Counted from the first letter of the stretch, positions 45,600-54,982 are shown. The stretch is 64,000 bases of DNA from Oscillospiraceae bacterium (GCA_009780025.1 WRAV01000003.1:1-64000); one strand, 5' to 3'. Numbers and translations: made by a program. Notes: generated by a model from the letters alone, not told the origin.

Positions 45600-47048
45600 G
45601 TGGAACTTAAAAACAAGCGGCTCAGCAAGCAGGAATTTTACGCCCAGCGCGAAGAAGTATTGGCCCAGTGGCCGACCGGCCAGGGGGTGGACATACAGGC
45701 GGGTATAGACTACCACAAAAACCTGCCGGTGCACAAGGTGTTCTCACTCAAGCTAGGGGCGGCTAAGGCAGCGGGGGAGACGCTTATCCAGCCGAGGGCG
45801 GGGGTGGCGTTGATTCCGCAGCACATCGAGCTGCTGAGCTATCTGCAAAACGAGGGCGAGGCCGACCTTCTGCCCACTACCATAGACAGCTACACCCGCC
45901 AGAACCGCTTCCAAAAGGCTCAGGAGGGTATCGAGGAATCGGTTAAGGCTGGCAAGTCGATGCTCAACGGGTTCCCGGCGGTCAACCACGGGGTAGAGGG
46001 CTGCCGCCAGATTATCGAGGCGCTGGATATTCCGGTGCAGGTACGCCACGGAACCCCGGACGCTCGCTTGCTCGCCGAGATTACCTACGCGGGTGGCTTC
46101 ACCAGCAACGAGGGCGGTGGTATAAGCTACAACATTCCTTACGCCAAAAGCGCAGACTTAACTAAGACGATACTTGACTGGCAGTATGTAGACCGGCTGA
46201 CCGGTATGTATGAAGAGGCGGGTGTGCCCATCAACCGCGAGCCGTTCGGCCCACTTACCGGAACCCTCGTGCCACCATGTGTCTCCCACGCGGTGGCGAT
46301 TATCGAGAGCCTGCTAGCCGCTGAGCAAGGGGTGCGCAGTATAACTGTGGGTTACGGCCAGTGTGGCAACCTTATACAAGACGTAGCGGCTATACATACT
46401 CTTCAGACTCTGACCGACGAGTACCTGCAAAAATACGATTACGCCGGCGCGGACGTTACCACCGTTCTCCACCAGTGGATGGGCGGCTTCCCGCCGGACG
46501 AGGCCAAAGCGTTTTCAGTCATCTCCTGGGGGAGCGCGGTTGCGGCTCTTTCGGGGGCAACCAAAGTCATTGTAAAGACCCCGCACGAGGCTCTGGGTAT
46601 CCCAACTATGCAGGCCAACGCTCAGGGGTTGCGTTGCACCAAACAGGTTATTTCCATGCTGCGCGACCAGGGCATCAACGCTGATGCATTAAAGGACGAG
46701 AAGGCGATTATCGCGGCCGAGACCCGCTGCATCGTGGATAAAGTTTTTGAGCTGGGCGAGGGCGACGTTGCCGTGGGCATCGTGCGGGCCTTCAAGGCCG
46801 GAGTGATAGATATACCATTCGCCCCGGCGCGGGCAAACGCCGGCAAAATGCTGCCGGTGCGCGACAACGACGGCGCGGTGCGCATTTTTAACCCCGGTGA
46901 CCTGCCGCTTACATCCGAGCTGCGAGACTTCCACAAAGAAAAGGTGGCTGCTCGTGCAAAAGTAGAGAAGCGCGACCCATCCTTCCAGATGGTCATCGAC
47001 GATGTATACGCGATCAGCAAAGGGCGGCTGGTGGGTAGGCCGTATTAG
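45600..47048 (+). CDS. glmE: Methylaspartate (glutamate) mutase epsilon subunit
   Basis: 482 residues, from GTG 45600 after AAGGGCGGTG. TIM-barrel catalytic subunit with [61 protein letters not shown] and [17 protein letters not shown]. With GlmS and adenosylcobalamin it converts L-glutamate to (2S,3S)-3-methylaspartate, the entry reaction of the methylaspartate fermentation pathway. Unlike many clostridia, where S-L-E are adjacent, glmE here lies 3.7 kb upstream of glmS, with mal and two other genes between. I saw no cobalamin riboswitch in the 160 bp upstream. Confidence 0.95.
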   Translation: MELKNKRLSKQEFYAQREEVLAQWPTGQGVDIQAGIDYHKNLPVHKVFSLKLGAAKAAGETLIQPRAGVALIPQHIELLSYLQNEGEADLLPTTIDSYTRQNRFQKAQEGIEESVKAGKSMLNGFPAVNHGVEGCRQIIEALDIPVQVRHGTPDARLLAEITYAGGFTSNEGGGISYNIPYAKSADLTKTILDWQYVDRLTGMYEEAGVPINREPFGPLTGTLVPPCVSHAVAIIESLLAAEQGVRSITVGYGQCGNLIQDVAAIHTLQTLTDEYLQKYDYAGADVTTVLHQWMGGFPPDEAKAFSVISWGSAVAALSGATKVIVKTPHEALGIPTMQANAQGLRCTKQVISMLRDQGINADALKDEKAIIAAETRCIVDKVFELGEGDVAVGIVRAFKAGVIDIPFAPARANAGKMLPVRDNDGAVRIFNPGDLPLTSELRDFHKEKVAARAKVEKRDPSFQMVIDDVYAISKGRLVGRPY

Positions 47049-47062
47049 CAAAGGAAGTCTTC

Positions 47063-47091
47063 TTGACCACATAGCCTCTTGTTAGTATACT
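47063..47091 (+). promoter_or_regulatory. Promoter of toxin-like transcript
   Basis: TTGACC (47063-47068), a 17 bp spacer and TATACT (47086-47091). Transcript from about 47098. Confidence 0.7.
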
Positions 47092-47157
47092 TTACCTAGC
47101 AAGGGTTGCTCAGCCAACTTTGGCGGCGAAATTGTGCTCCCGAAAGGGGGTGATGCC

Positions 47158-47235
47158 TTAACTACATATGAAGCGCTTACCTTGTTGTTGGCCTTTAGTA
47201 CGTTTGTAGTGGCGTTGCTAAACGCACGAAAATAG
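47158..47235 (+). pseudogene. Holin-like type I toxin peptide with TTA in place of a start codon
   Basis: The frame encodes 25 residues, x-TTYEALTLLLAFSTFVVALLNARK, which matches the short hydrophobic holin-like toxins of Firmicutes type I systems (pattern TYEAL-hydrophobic stretch-basic end). A ribosome binding site AAAGGGGGTG lies at the expected distance, but the codon at the start position is TTA. No ATG, GTG or TTG is available in frame before the hydrophobic stretch. Either translation begins at a non-standard codon or the toxin is disarmed. It is bracketed by its own promoter, a terminator and an opposing promoter. Family recognition is good; activity is doubtful. Confidence 0.65.
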
Positions 47236-47266
47236 CCGCCCTGCCTCCAAGCTAAGCGGCTATTTT
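47229..47266. terminator. Bidirectional terminator of toxin/antitoxin RNAs
   Basis: AAAATAGCCGC/GCGGCTATTTT around a 16 nt loop. The toxin stop codon lies in the left arm. Confidence 0.75.
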
Positions 47267-47330
47267 CTTAAGACCTTATTGAAAGAAAATATCTAGTGCG
47301 GTTTGCCGACAGAGTTGTGCGGCCCTTGCT
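47229..47330 (-). ncRNA. Putative antisense RNA opposing the toxin-like transcript
   Basis: A strong minus-strand promoter, TTGACA (47366-47361), an 18 bp spacer and TATAAT (47342-47337), points into the 3' end of the toxin transcript. The RNA would run from about 47330 to the shared terminator and overlap the toxin mRNA tail, as in 3'-overlapping type I systems such as BsrG/SR4. No ORF of note. Confidence 0.55.
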
Positions 47331-47336
47331 GTTTAT

Positions 47337-47366
47337 ATTATAGCACTCTACGCTCGAAGGTGTCAA
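47337..47366 (-). promoter_or_regulatory. Antisense RNA promoter
   Basis: TTGACA, 18 bp, TATAAT on the minus strand: near-perfect consensus. Confidence 0.75.
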
Positions 47367-47403
47367 CTGTCAACTAAACCAAAACTTTGGGAGTGAGGAT
47401 ACC

Positions 47404-48636
47404 ATGAAGATACTAAAGGCAGTGTGCGCCCCCGGGAAGACTGGTTTCTTCTTTGACGACCAGCGGGCGATAAAGGCGGGTGCTGTGGCCGACGGCGCCA
47501 GCTATAGGGGTTCTCCGGTGACACCGGGCTTTACGGCGGTGCGCCAGGCGGGGGAATCAGTCTCGGTTATGCTGATTCTCGAGGACGGCCAGGTAGCCCA
47601 CGGGGACTGCGCGGCGGTACAGTATTCGGGGGCCGGGGGGCGCGACCCGCTCTTCCTGGCGGCGGACTTTATCCCGGTGATTGAGCGTGAGATTTTTCCT
47701 GCGCTGGTGGGCAGGGAGATCACCACCTTCCGCCGGATGGCAAGCGAGCTGGAGAATATGTCGGTGGATGGCAAGCAGTTGCACACCGCCATTCGCTACG
47801 GTGTGTCTCAGGCAATTTTAGATGCTGTAGCTAAATCCAAGAATATGATGATGTGTCAGGTTATCGCTCGGGAGTATGGCACCGGGCTATCCGCGCGGCC
47901 GATACCCATCTTCACCCAGTCAGGGGATAGCCGCTACGACAACGCCGACAAGATGATTCTCAAGGGGGCGCAAGTGCTGCCTCACGGGCTGATAAACAAC
48001 GTGTCGACCAAGCTGGGCGAGAAGGGCGAGCTGCTGCTTGAGTACGTGGCCTGGCTGCGCAACCGGATTCTGGCCCTGCGCCGGGACGAGAGCTACGCCC
48101 CGGTGCTGCATATAGACGTCTATGGCACCATAGGCCAGGTGTTTGGCAACGACAACTACACCGGCATGGCCGATTATCTAGCCCAGCTGGAAGAGGCCGC
48201 AAAGCCATTCAAGCTACGGATCGAAGGTCCTATGGACGTCGAAAACCGCGAAGGCCAGATGCAGGCGCTCTCCGTGCTGACCCGGTTGGTTGACCAGCGC
48301 AGTATTGGCGTCGAGCTGGTGGCCGACGAGTGGTGCAACACTCTGGAGGACATCCGCTACTTTGCCGACAACAAGGCCGGCCACATGGTGCAGATAAAGA
48401 CCCCCGACCTCGGCGGGGTTGGCAACACGGTCGAGGCCGTGCTATACTGCAAGCAAAAAGGCATCGGCGCATACCAAGGCGGCACCTGCAACGAGACCGA
48501 CCGCTCGGCGCAGGTCTGTGTTCACTTGGCCATGGCCACCCAGCCAGACCAGATTCTCGCCAAGCCTGGCATGGGTGTCGACGAGGGCTACATGATTGTA
48601 AACAACGAGATGCAGCGGATTATAGCGATGCTGTAG
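47404..48636 (+). CDS. mal: Methylaspartate ammonia-lyase
   Basis: 410 residues, from an ATG after TTTGGGAGTGAGG. Enolase-superfamily enzyme: LPHGLINNVSTKLG carries the His equivalent to His194, VLHIDVYG, RIEGPMD and LVADEWCN carry the three metal ligands, and HMVQIKTPDLGG carries the catalytic Lys near residue 331. It removes ammonia from 3-methylaspartate to give mesaconate. Length matches the C. tetanomorphum enzyme. Its TAG lies within the left arm of a palindromic repeat. Confidence 0.95.
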   Translation: MKILKAVCAPGKTGFFFDDQRAIKAGAVADGASYRGSPVTPGFTAVRQAGESVSVMLILEDGQVAHGDCAAVQYSGAGGRDPLFLAADFIPVIEREIFPALVGREITTFRRMASELENMSVDGKQLHTAIRYGVSQAILDAVAKSKNMMMCQVIAREYGTGLSARPIPIFTQSGDSRYDNADKMILKGAQVLPHGLINNVSTKLGEKGELLLEYVAWLRNRILALRRDESYAPVLHIDVYGTIGQVFGNDNYTGMADYLAQLEEAAKPFKLRIEGPMDVENREGQMQALSVLTRLVDQRSIGVELVADEWCNTLEDIRYFADNKAGHMVQIKTPDLGGVGNTVEAVLYCKQKGIGAYQGGTCNETDRSAQVCVHLAMATQPDQILAKPGMGVDEGYMIVNNEMQRIIAML

Positions 48637-48706
48637 GGGCGCGCATTGCGTGTCCGCGAACCAGAAGCATTGCGTACACGGCAGACGGCCACTGGCCGCC
48701 CCTACA
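48632..48706. repeat. GTAGGG-type palindromic element, copy g
   Basis: TGTAGGGGCGCGCATTGCGT ... GGCCGCCCCTACA. The mal stop codon is the TAG of the left arm. Very similar to copy j at 57388. Confidence 0.7.
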
Positions 48707-48719
48707 TGCCCGGCGAATA

Positions 48720-48898
48720 GGGACACTTTGCTCTGCATGTACAAAGTGTCCCCCGCGTCCCTTTCGCCACCCAACTTACCATTATCTAACATTTCGGGTG
48801 GCGCGGGGGACGGAAGGGACGTTTATTAAAGCAGAGGCTTATCGTCCCCTACAGGCCAATAGGGTGACGCTTTGCCTGTGCATATAAAAGCGTCACCC
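48720..48898. repeat. Hairpin pair in mal-AtuA spacer
   Basis: GGGACACTTTG/CAAAGTGTCCC (48720-48752) and GGGTGACGCTTT/AAAGCGTCACCC (48862-48898) share a loop of the form CTxTGCATxTA while the outer stem bases differ. Between them lie CGCCACCC/GGGTGGCG and AGGGACG ... CGTCCCCT. No gene in the spacer. Confidence 0.6.
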
Positions 48899-48937
48899 GA
48901 CACCTTGCTATTTACCATTGATTGACAGGAGGCGCGT

Positions 48938-50299
48938 ATGAGAGAAGAATTCCGGATTCTATCCACCACCGCGATACTGGGGTACGGCTTCCCAATGGCC
49001 GCCTTTGAGGAAGGGATGAAGCGCAACCCGCACCTAATCGCTGTTGACGGCGGCTCTACCGACCCGGGGCCCTACTACCTGGGTGCCGGGGTCTCCTTCA
49101 CCGACCGCGGGGCCGTAAAGCGCGACCTCGAAATCATGATAAAGGCGGGGCTGGAAAGGCGCACCCCTGTTATTGTGGGCACTGCGGGAGGCTCGGGCGG
49201 GCGCCCCCACCTCGAGTGGTGCCGGGAGATTGTGCAGGAGATTTCCCGGGAAAACTCCCTGAGCCTCAGGCTGGCGCTCATTCACTCCGAGCTGGACAAA
49301 GACATGTTGCGCCAGGAGCTTGCGGCGGGCAATATCACCCCCCTCTCACCCGCGCCTGAGCTGACCGCCAAGGAGCTGGACGCCACCAGCCGCGTTGTGG
49401 CCCAGATGGGCGTCGAGCCGTTTATTGCAGCCCTCGACCACGCCCCGGATGTAATTCTGGCAGGCAGGGCCTACGACCCCACCTGCTTTGCGGCACTGGC
49501 CATCAAGCAAGGATACGACCCGGCGCTCTCGCTGCACCTTGGCAAAATCCTGGAGTGCGCGGCTATATGTGCCACGCCGGGCAGCGGGAGCGACTGCATA
49601 TTCGGCTACATAGGGGAGGACTATTTCCGGCTGGAGCCGCTCTCACCGGTGCGCAAATGCACCACGCTCTCGGTAGCCGCCCACACCCTTTACGAGAAGA
49701 CAAACCCATACATTCTGCCAGGCCCCGGCGGTCATCTGGATTTACACGGTTGCAAGTTCGAGCAAGAGACCGAGAACACGGTGCGGGTGAGCGGCACAAA
49801 GTTCGTCCCCGCGAATCCCTACACCGTAAAGCTGGAGGGTGCCAAGCGGATCGGCTACCGTACCGTTTCCATAGCAGGCACCCGCGACCCGGTGATGATC
49901 GGGGGAATCGACGAGATCATCGAGGGGGTCAAGGCCCGGGTGGCCGACAATTTTGCCGGCAAGCTGGGCAGTTACCACCTGCGCTTTAATATCTACGGCC
50001 GCGACGGCGTCATGGCGGGGATGGAGCCAACCCCCACCACGCAGGACTGCCACGAGCTCGGCATTATAATTGAAGCTACCGGCGACACCCAAAAGGAAGC
50101 CGACACCGTCTGCGCATTTGCCCGCTCGACTATGCTTCATTATGGCTACGAGGGCAGGCGCTCGACCGCGGGTAATCTGGCTTTCCCGTACTCGCCCAGC
50201 GACTTCCACGCCGGCGAAGTCTACGAGTTCAGCGTTTACCATCTGCTAAAAGTGGAGGACCCGGCCGCGCTCTTCCCCATCGACATCATAGAGCTGTGA
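48938..50299 (+). CDS. AtuA-like (DUF1446) protein
   Basis: 453 residues, from an ATG after ACAGGAGGCGCGT. The AtuA/DUF1446 pattern is seen in AVDGGSTDPGPYYLGAG, IVGTAGGSGGRPHLEW, DVILAGRAYDPTCFAALAI and LGKILECAAICATPGSGSD. AtuA was named for acyclic terpene use in Pseudomonas, but many homologues have no known reaction. Here it is coupled to a DUF4387 protein and embedded in the methylaspartate cluster, so it probably acts on a mesaconate/citramalate-type dicarboxylate or its CoA ester. That is inference from position only. Confidence 0.8.
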   Translation: MREEFRILSTTAILGYGFPMAAFEEGMKRNPHLIAVDGGSTDPGPYYLGAGVSFTDRGAVKRDLEIMIKAGLERRTPVIVGTAGGSGGRPHLEWCREIVQEISRENSLSLRLALIHSELDKDMLRQELAAGNITPLSPAPELTAKELDATSRVVAQMGVEPFIAALDHAPDVILAGRAYDPTCFAALAIKQGYDPALSLHLGKILECAAICATPGSGSDCIFGYIGEDYFRLEPLSPVRKCTTLSVAAHTLYEKTNPYILPGPGGHLDLHGCKFEQETENTVRVSGTKFVPANPYTVKLEGAKRIGYRTVSIAGTRDPVMIGGIDEIIEGVKARVADNFAGKLGSYHLRFNIYGRDGVMAGMEPTPTTQDCHELGIIIEATGDTQKEADTVCAFARSTMLHYGYEGRRSTAGNLAFPYSPSDFHAGEVYEFSVYHLLKVEDPAALFPIDIIEL

Positions 50300-50309
50300 G
50301 GTGGCAACT

Positions 50310-50627
50310 ATGAAAACCAAACTTAACGACATCACCGAGGTTATCCGCAGCAAAAACGCGGGGCCCTACGAGCTCACTTTCGACATAATGTTCCGGGACT
50401 ACGACGGGTTCGAAAGGGTCTGCAAAGCGGGCGTAATAAACGAGCAGCTAGTCTGCGACATATTCAAAGTGCAGCGAGAGGACATCATAGGCATTGTCGA
50501 GTTCCACCCAGCCAAGGCGATGAAAATCACTATTAAGCGCCCAATCCCATCTGGCAATCTGGGCGAGACGGACGTCTACGGAGCGCAGCAGCACGCACCA
50601 CTGTTGGGGCTGGAGTTTGATTTGTAA
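50310..50627 (+). CDS. DUF4387 domain protein
   Basis: 105 residues, from ATG 50310 after GTGAGGTGGC, ten bases after the AtuA-like stop. The whole protein is the domain (ITEVIRSKNAGPYELTFDIMF ... DIIGIVEFHPAKAMKITIKRP ... GETDVYGAQQHAPLLGLEF). DUF4387 is regularly found next to or fused to AtuA/DUF1446, which suggests a two-component enzyme. Function unknown. Confidence 0.85.
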   Translation: MKTKLNDITEVIRSKNAGPYELTFDIMFRDYDGFERVCKAGVINEQLVCDIFKVQREDIIGIVEFHPAKAMKITIKRPIPSGNLGETDVYGAQQHAPLLGLEFDL

Positions 50628-50712
50628 TAGGGGCCGTGCCCCCGTGCGGACCTCGCCTTTATGCCCCAGCGTCATTGTAGTTATCGGGTCGCGCCCCTGC
50701 GCGACCCCTACA
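50626..50712. repeat. GTAGGG-type palindromic element, copy h
   Basis: AATAGGGGCCGTGCCCCC at the DUF4387 stop and GGTCGCGCCCCTGCGCGACCCCTACA at the right. Confidence 0.55.
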
Positions 50713-50750
50713 CCAAAGGTACGTGTGTTACTTGAAAAGAGGGGTGTACC

Positions 50751-51176
50751 ATGGAACGGAAAAAACTAATCATCGGCGTAATCGGCGCTGATGTTCACGC
50801 GGTGGGGAACAAGATACTCTACCACGCTTTTGAGGCCGCTGGGTTCGAGGTAATCAACCTGGGGGTCATGGTCTCCCAGGAAGAGTATATCGAAGCGGCC
50901 ATAGAGTCGGCGGCTGACGCAATTATCGTATCATCCCTGTACGGCCACGGTGAGCTCGACTGCCGGGGCTTTAGGGAAAAGTGCGACGAAGCCGGCCTGG
51001 GCGGAATTCTGCTTTACGTGGGCGGCAACATCGTGGTGGGCAAGCAGCCCTTCGACGAAGTCGAAAACCGCTTCCTGGCCATGGGCTTCAACCGGGTTTA
51101 CCCACCTGGCACCACGCCCGAGACCGCTATCGAACACCTGCGCGCAGACTTGGGGATTAACTCAGGTGAGCGCTAA
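50751..51176 (+). CDS. glmS: Methylaspartate (glutamate) mutase sigma subunit
   Basis: 141 residues, from an ATG after AAAAGAGGGGTGTACC. The B12-binding Rossmann domain has the base-off motif Asp14-x-His16-x-x-Gly19 ([12 protein letters not shown]), then SSLYGHGE and [11 protein letters not shown]. It binds adenosylcobalamin and pairs with GlmE. Its end overlaps glmL by 11 bases. Confidence 0.95.
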   Translation: MERKKLIIGVIGADVHAVGNKILYHAFEAAGFEVINLGVMVSQEEYIEAAIESAADAIIVSSLYGHGELDCRGFREKCDEAGLGGILLYVGGNIVVGKQPFDEVENRFLAMGFNRVYPPGTTPETAIEHLRADLGINSGER

Positions 51177-52590
51177 AGCCGCACTTCTCATCGACTTTGG
51201 CAGCACGTTCACCAAGGTGAGCGCCGCCGGTCTGCAAAGCGGCGAGATAATCGGTACTGCGGCGGCCTACACCACGGTGGAAACCGACGTGGGCTATGGA
51301 CTTGCGACCGCCCTGGCCGAGCTGCGCCGACAAACCGGCAACATAAACTTTGCTACCCGCCTGGCCTGCTCGAGCGCGGCGGGCGGCCTTAGGATGATTG
51401 CAAGCGGGCTGGTACCGGCCCTCACCGCCGAAGCCGCAAAGGTGGCCGCATTGGGGGCAGGTGCGAAGGTTGTCAAAGTTTATTCGTATGAGCTGACCGG
51501 TGAGGATGTCGATGAAATCGCAGAGGCAAGACCTGATATTTTCCTGCTGACCGGCGGCACAGATGGCGGCAACCGGGAGTGCGTCCTCCATAATGCGGAA
51601 ATGTTGGCCGGCTGCAAAGCCGAGTTCCCGATTTTGATTGCCGGCAACCGCTCGTGCGCGGCCCAGTGCGAAAAGCTACTCGCCGGGCGTGAGGTCTACC
51701 GCTGCGAGAACGTGTTGCCCGCCCTGGGCAAGCTCAATGTAGAGCCGGCCGGGCAGCGCATCCGCGAGCTGTTTTTGCGCAAGATTATATACGCCAAGGG
51801 GCTCAGCCGGGAAGCCGAACTGCTCAGCGGTATAATGATGCCTACTCCCGCCGCCGTTTTGTGTGGGGTGGAGCTGCTGGCCAAAGGCACCGACCGCCAG
51901 CCCGGCCTGGGCGAGCTGGTCGCTGTGGACCTGGGCGGCGCGACAACCGACGTCTACTCTATGGCGGAGGGCGCACCTACCCGGGAAAACACCGTGATAA
52001 AGGGCCTGCCCGAACCCTGGGCCAAACGAACAGTCGAGGGCGACATAGGTATGCGCTACACCGCCGCCGGAGTTCTGGATGCCGTAGGCTCGCAGCGGCT
52101 GGCCAAACTTTCCGGGCTTGAGCAGGACGCGGTGGAAGAGCTGGTGCGCCAAATCGAGAGAAACCCAGCCACCCTTCCGGACACCCCCCAACAATCGGCC
52201 TTGGACTTCGCCCTGGCAAGCGCGGCGGTTGAAGTGGCAACAGCCCGCCACGCGGGAATCATCGAAGAGCACTACACACCCACCGGCCAGGTATGGCTGC
52301 AAACCGGCAAAGACCTTACCCGGGTAAAGACGCTTATAGCCATCGGCGGTGCGCTCATCAGGGGTAAGGACGCCGCGAAGATTGCCGCACACGCGCTGCA
52401 CGACCCTGCAGCGCCTCAGTCCCTGCGACCAAAGTCAGCGCAGATACTGGTCGACCGGCGGTATATTTTATCCGCCGCCGGCCTCCTAGCCGGAGAACAC
52501 CCCGAGGAGGCGCTTGCTATCATGAAAAAAGAGATTGTAGGGGACGCACACCCGGGCGTCCCGGCCATTTACATCCACCCGCCTATATAG
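51166..52590 (+). CDS. glmL: Methylaspartate mutase accessory protein GlmL
   Basis: 474 residues, from GTG 51166 inside the end of glmS; the frame upstream of it is the glmS shadow. ASKHA-fold protein: [38 protein letters not shown] and [10 protein letters not shown]. MutL/GlmL proteins are thought to reactivate or maintain the B12 mutase. The last ~17 codons overlap a palindromic GTAGGGG element (from 52538), so the C-terminal [17 protein letters not shown] is repeat-derived. Confidence 0.93.
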   Translation: MSAKAALLIDFGSTFTKVSAAGLQSGEIIGTAAAYTTVETDVGYGLATALAELRRQTGNINFATRLACSSAAGGLRMIASGLVPALTAEAAKVAALGAGAKVVKVYSYELTGEDVDEIAEARPDIFLLTGGTDGGNRECVLHNAEMLAGCKAEFPILIAGNRSCAAQCEKLLAGREVYRCENVLPALGKLNVEPAGQRIRELFLRKIIYAKGLSREAELLSGIMMPTPAAVLCGVELLAKGTDRQPGLGELVAVDLGGATTDVYSMAEGAPTRENTVIKGLPEPWAKRTVEGDIGMRYTAAGVLDAVGSQRLAKLSGLEQDAVEELVRQIERNPATLPDTPQQSALDFALASAAVEVATARHAGIIEEHYTPTGQVWLQTGKDLTRVKTLIAIGGALIRGKDAAKIAAHALHDPAAPQSLRPKSAQILVDRRYILSAAGLLAGEHPEEALAIMKKEIVGDAHPGVPAIYIHPPI

Positions 52591-52616
52591 GGGCACCGCA
52601 GTACACGCCCCTAAAA
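52538..52616. repeat. GTAGGG-type palindromic element, copy l, in glmL 3' end
   Basis: TTGTAGGGGACGCACACCC/GGGCGTCCC inside the coding sequence, then ATAGGGGCACC ... ACACGCCCCTAAA after the stop. Confidence 0.5.
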
Positions 52617-52641
52617 TCCACCCGGACAGGAGGACAATCCC

Positions 52642-53571
52642 ATGGCCCAGAGCTACAACCCCTTGCAGCAGAACCATTTGTACAGCATGTTTTTCGCGCC
52701 CCGTGGCAGCAGACGAATGGTGCAGCTGGGTATGCAGCTGGGCCACCTGCATCTGAGTCCTTTCGACCAGCTTATTGGCGTTATGGGCGAGGCGGGCTCG
52801 GGCAAGAGCCTGTTGGTAAAGGGCATGTTCCCGGGGCTAGAGCTCACCAACGACGACGAGGGCGTCAACATCCGCCCCCTGCCCATACTGGATATAGAGA
52901 GTGCAGGCTTCTATTCAAGCCACACTTACCACATAGATGTGCGCTTCGAGGCGGCCTTCACCCAGATGGGCGAGCTGGCCGAGGCTGTGCAGTCGGCACT
53001 AAAGCTTGGCAAGCGGGTGGTGGTCGAACACTTCGAGCTGCTTTATCCCTTCCTAGAAAAGCGCAACGCCGACATTTTGATTGGCGTTGGCGGGGAAATA
53101 GTTATCACTCGACCGTCAATATTCGGGCCATTACCGGATGAAGTTGCCAAAATTTCCTTTGACACCATAAAGTTTCGCAAGATGGCTCACAGTGCTGAGG
53201 ACTCGATGCAGTATCTGCTCTCGGCCATGACAGACGAAGACTACGAGCACGGGGACGTACGCAATGGTTTTGTGCTACGCTTTAGGAACAAACCGGAGCT
53301 CGATCTGCCGCTGCTCTCCAAACAGATGAAGGAGCTCATAGCCAGCGACCTTTCAATATCCTATGCGGACGAACATCACATTTACATCGGCGACTACCTG
53401 CACCACTGCACCGGGCCGCGCATACATGTTCGCAGCACCGGAGAGATCGAGGTGTTCAACCTGCTGGAGCGCATTCTGTACGACTCCCACGCGGACAGGT
53501 ACCTGCTGGTAGGCCTGGTGGGCAAGCGCGGGCAGACAATTGATGAGGATTTGAATCGGATTGTATTTTAG
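52642..53571 (+). CDS. P-loop protein of the methylaspartate cluster
   Basis: 309 residues, from an ATG after ACAGGAGGACAATCCC. A P-loop GVMGEAGSGKSLLVKG lies at about residues 46-61. Downstream are an acidic LPILDIESAG and a VVVEHFELLYPF that could serve as Walker B. The C-terminal ~90 residues (SYADEHHIYIGDYLHHCTGPRIHVRSTGEIEVF) have His/Cys clusters resembling the second additional domain of alanyl-tRNA synthetase. That is the name I recall databases using for such proteins. It lies between glmL and the hydratase genes, so an accessory role in glutamate fermentation is likely. No reaction is known to me. Confidence 0.7.
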   Translation: MAQSYNPLQQNHLYSMFFAPRGSRRMVQLGMQLGHLHLSPFDQLIGVMGEAGSGKSLLVKGMFPGLELTNDDEGVNIRPLPILDIESAGFYSSHTYHIDVRFEAAFTQMGELAEAVQSALKLGKRVVVEHFELLYPFLEKRNADILIGVGGEIVITRPSIFGPLPDEVAKISFDTIKFRKMAHSAEDSMQYLLSAMTDEDYEHGDVRNGFVLRFRNKPELDLPLLSKQMKELIASDLSISYADEHHIYIGDYLHHCTGPRIHVRSTGEIEVFNLLERILYDSHADRYLLVGLVGKRGQTIDEDLNRIVF

Positions 53572-53582
53572 GAGGGTGTGCT

Positions 53583-54425
53583 GTGCGCGTAGTAGAAGCA
53601 GATAGAGTCACCGAGGCTGTCAGCCGCCTCTGCATAGAGGCAAACTGCCGCCTACCCGTGGACGTAAAGTCCTGCATTGAGGGCTGTCACGCAGTTGAGC
53701 AGTGGCCTATCGCCCGAGACACCCTGGGTAAGCTCATCGAGAACTACCGCTTGGCGGAGGCGGATAGTCTGCCCATCTGCCAAGACACAGGCGTGGTCTG
53801 CGTCTTCCTGGAAATTGGCGAGGACGCATATATTTCAGGCAACATTGCCGCCGCAGTGGACGAAGGCGTGCGCCAAGGCTACCGAGAAGGCTACCTGCGC
53901 AAATCGGTGATTGCGGAGCCTATGTTTGAGCGCAAAAACACCGGGGACAACGCCCCGGCTATGCTCTACACTGAGTATGTGCTGGGAGACAAAATCACTG
54001 TGACAGTTGCGCCCAAGGGCTTTGGCAGCGAAAACATGAGCCGAATCAAGATGCTGCTGCCCTCCGACGGCGTGCAGGGCGTCATCGACTTTGTGGTTCA
54101 GACAGTTGAGGACGCCGGGCCCAACTCATGCCCGCCGATTGTTGTGGGTGTAGGTTTGGGCGGCACCTTTGACAAAGCCGCGCTGATTGCAAAAAAAGCG
54201 CTGCTCCGCCAGGTTGGCCAGCCCCATGGAGACCCGCGCTACGCCGCACTGGAAGCCGAACTGCTGGAAAAAATAAACGCCCTGGGAATCGGCCCGCAAG
54301 GGTACGGCGGGCAAACAACGGCACTCTCGGTGGCCATAGAGCACCTGCCCACCCATATAGCCGGGCTGCCCTGCGCAGTCAACATGAACTGCCACGCAGC
54401 CCGCCATGCCACGGAGGTGATTTGA
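53583..54425 (+). CDS. Class I hydratase alpha subunit, probable mesaconase
   Basis: 280 residues, from GTG 53583 after TAGGAGGGTGTGCT. Fumarase class I/L-tartrate dehydratase alpha family, with three cysteines for a [4Fe-4S] cluster: LPICQDTGV, PNSCPP and NMNCHAARHA. Close relatives are annotated fumarase or tartrate dehydratase. In this cluster the expected reaction is hydration of mesaconate to (S)-citramalate. Its TGA overlaps the beta-subunit ATG. Confidence 0.88.
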   Translation: MRVVEADRVTEAVSRLCIEANCRLPVDVKSCIEGCHAVEQWPIARDTLGKLIENYRLAEADSLPICQDTGVVCVFLEIGEDAYISGNIAAAVDEGVRQGYREGYLRKSVIAEPMFERKNTGDNAPAMLYTEYVLGDKITVTVAPKGFGSENMSRIKMLLPSDGVQGVIDFVVQTVEDAGPNSCPPIVVGVGLGGTFDKAALIAKKALLRQVGQPHGDPRYAALEAELLEKINALGIGPQGYGGQTTALSVAIEHLPTHIAGLPCAVNMNCHAARHATEVI

Positions 54426-54982
54426 TGGAGCATCATATCCGGCTGCCGCTGACAAAAGAGTGCGCCGCGGCCATAAAAAGCGGGGACGCGGTCTACCTTA
54501 CAGGCGAAATCTACGCCGCACGGGACGCCTCCCACAAGCGCATTGTCCAGTTGCTCAGCGAGGGTAAGGAGCTGCCTTTTCCGCTTCAGGATGCGGTTAT
54601 CTACTACGTGGGGCCAACCCCTGCAAAGCCTGGGCAGGTCATAGGCTCGGCGGGGCCAACCACCAGCTCCCGGATGGATGCCTACGCCCCACAGCTGCTC
54701 AGGCTTGGCCTGCGCGGTATGATCGGCAAAGGCAAGCGCACGTCCGAAGTCGTCGCCGCTATGAAAGAGGCGGGAGCCGTCTACTTTGGAGCAATAGGCG
54801 GGGCGGGGGCGCTGCTGGCAAGCTGTATCAAAAGCTGTGAGGTCATTGCCTTTGAAGACCTCGGCACCGAGGCCGTTCATCGTCTTTATGTGGAGAACTT
54901 TCCGGCCCGGGCGATAATAGACGCCAATGGAGAGAACTTGTACGAGACCGGACGGAGGGCTTACTTGGAGAGTGACAGCTAA
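54425..54982 (+). CDS. Class I hydratase beta subunit, probable mesaconase
   Basis: 185 residues, from ATG 54425 (TGATG overlap, GGAGGTG upstream). It has LTGEIYAARDASHKRI, YYVGPTPAKPGQVIGSAGPTTSSRMD, MIGKGKRT and AIGGAGALLA, the full beta-subunit pattern including the catalytic segment GPTTSSRMD. It pairs with the alpha subunit. No citramalate lyase genes follow, so the next step must be encoded elsewhere or done differently. Confidence 0.9.
   Translation: MEHHIRLPLTKECAAAIKSGDAVYLTGEIYAARDASHKRIVQLLSEGKELPFPLQDAVIYYVGPTPAKPGQVIGSAGPTTSSRMDAYAPQLLRLGLRGMIGKGKRTSEVVAAMKEAGAVYFGAIGGAGALLASCIKSCEVIAFEDLGTEAVHRLYVENFPARAIIDANGENLYETGRRAYLESDS

Noticed and set aside
50950..51165. Longer start for glmL
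   Set aside because: This part is the shadow of glmS in another frame; GlmL similarity begins at GTG 51166.
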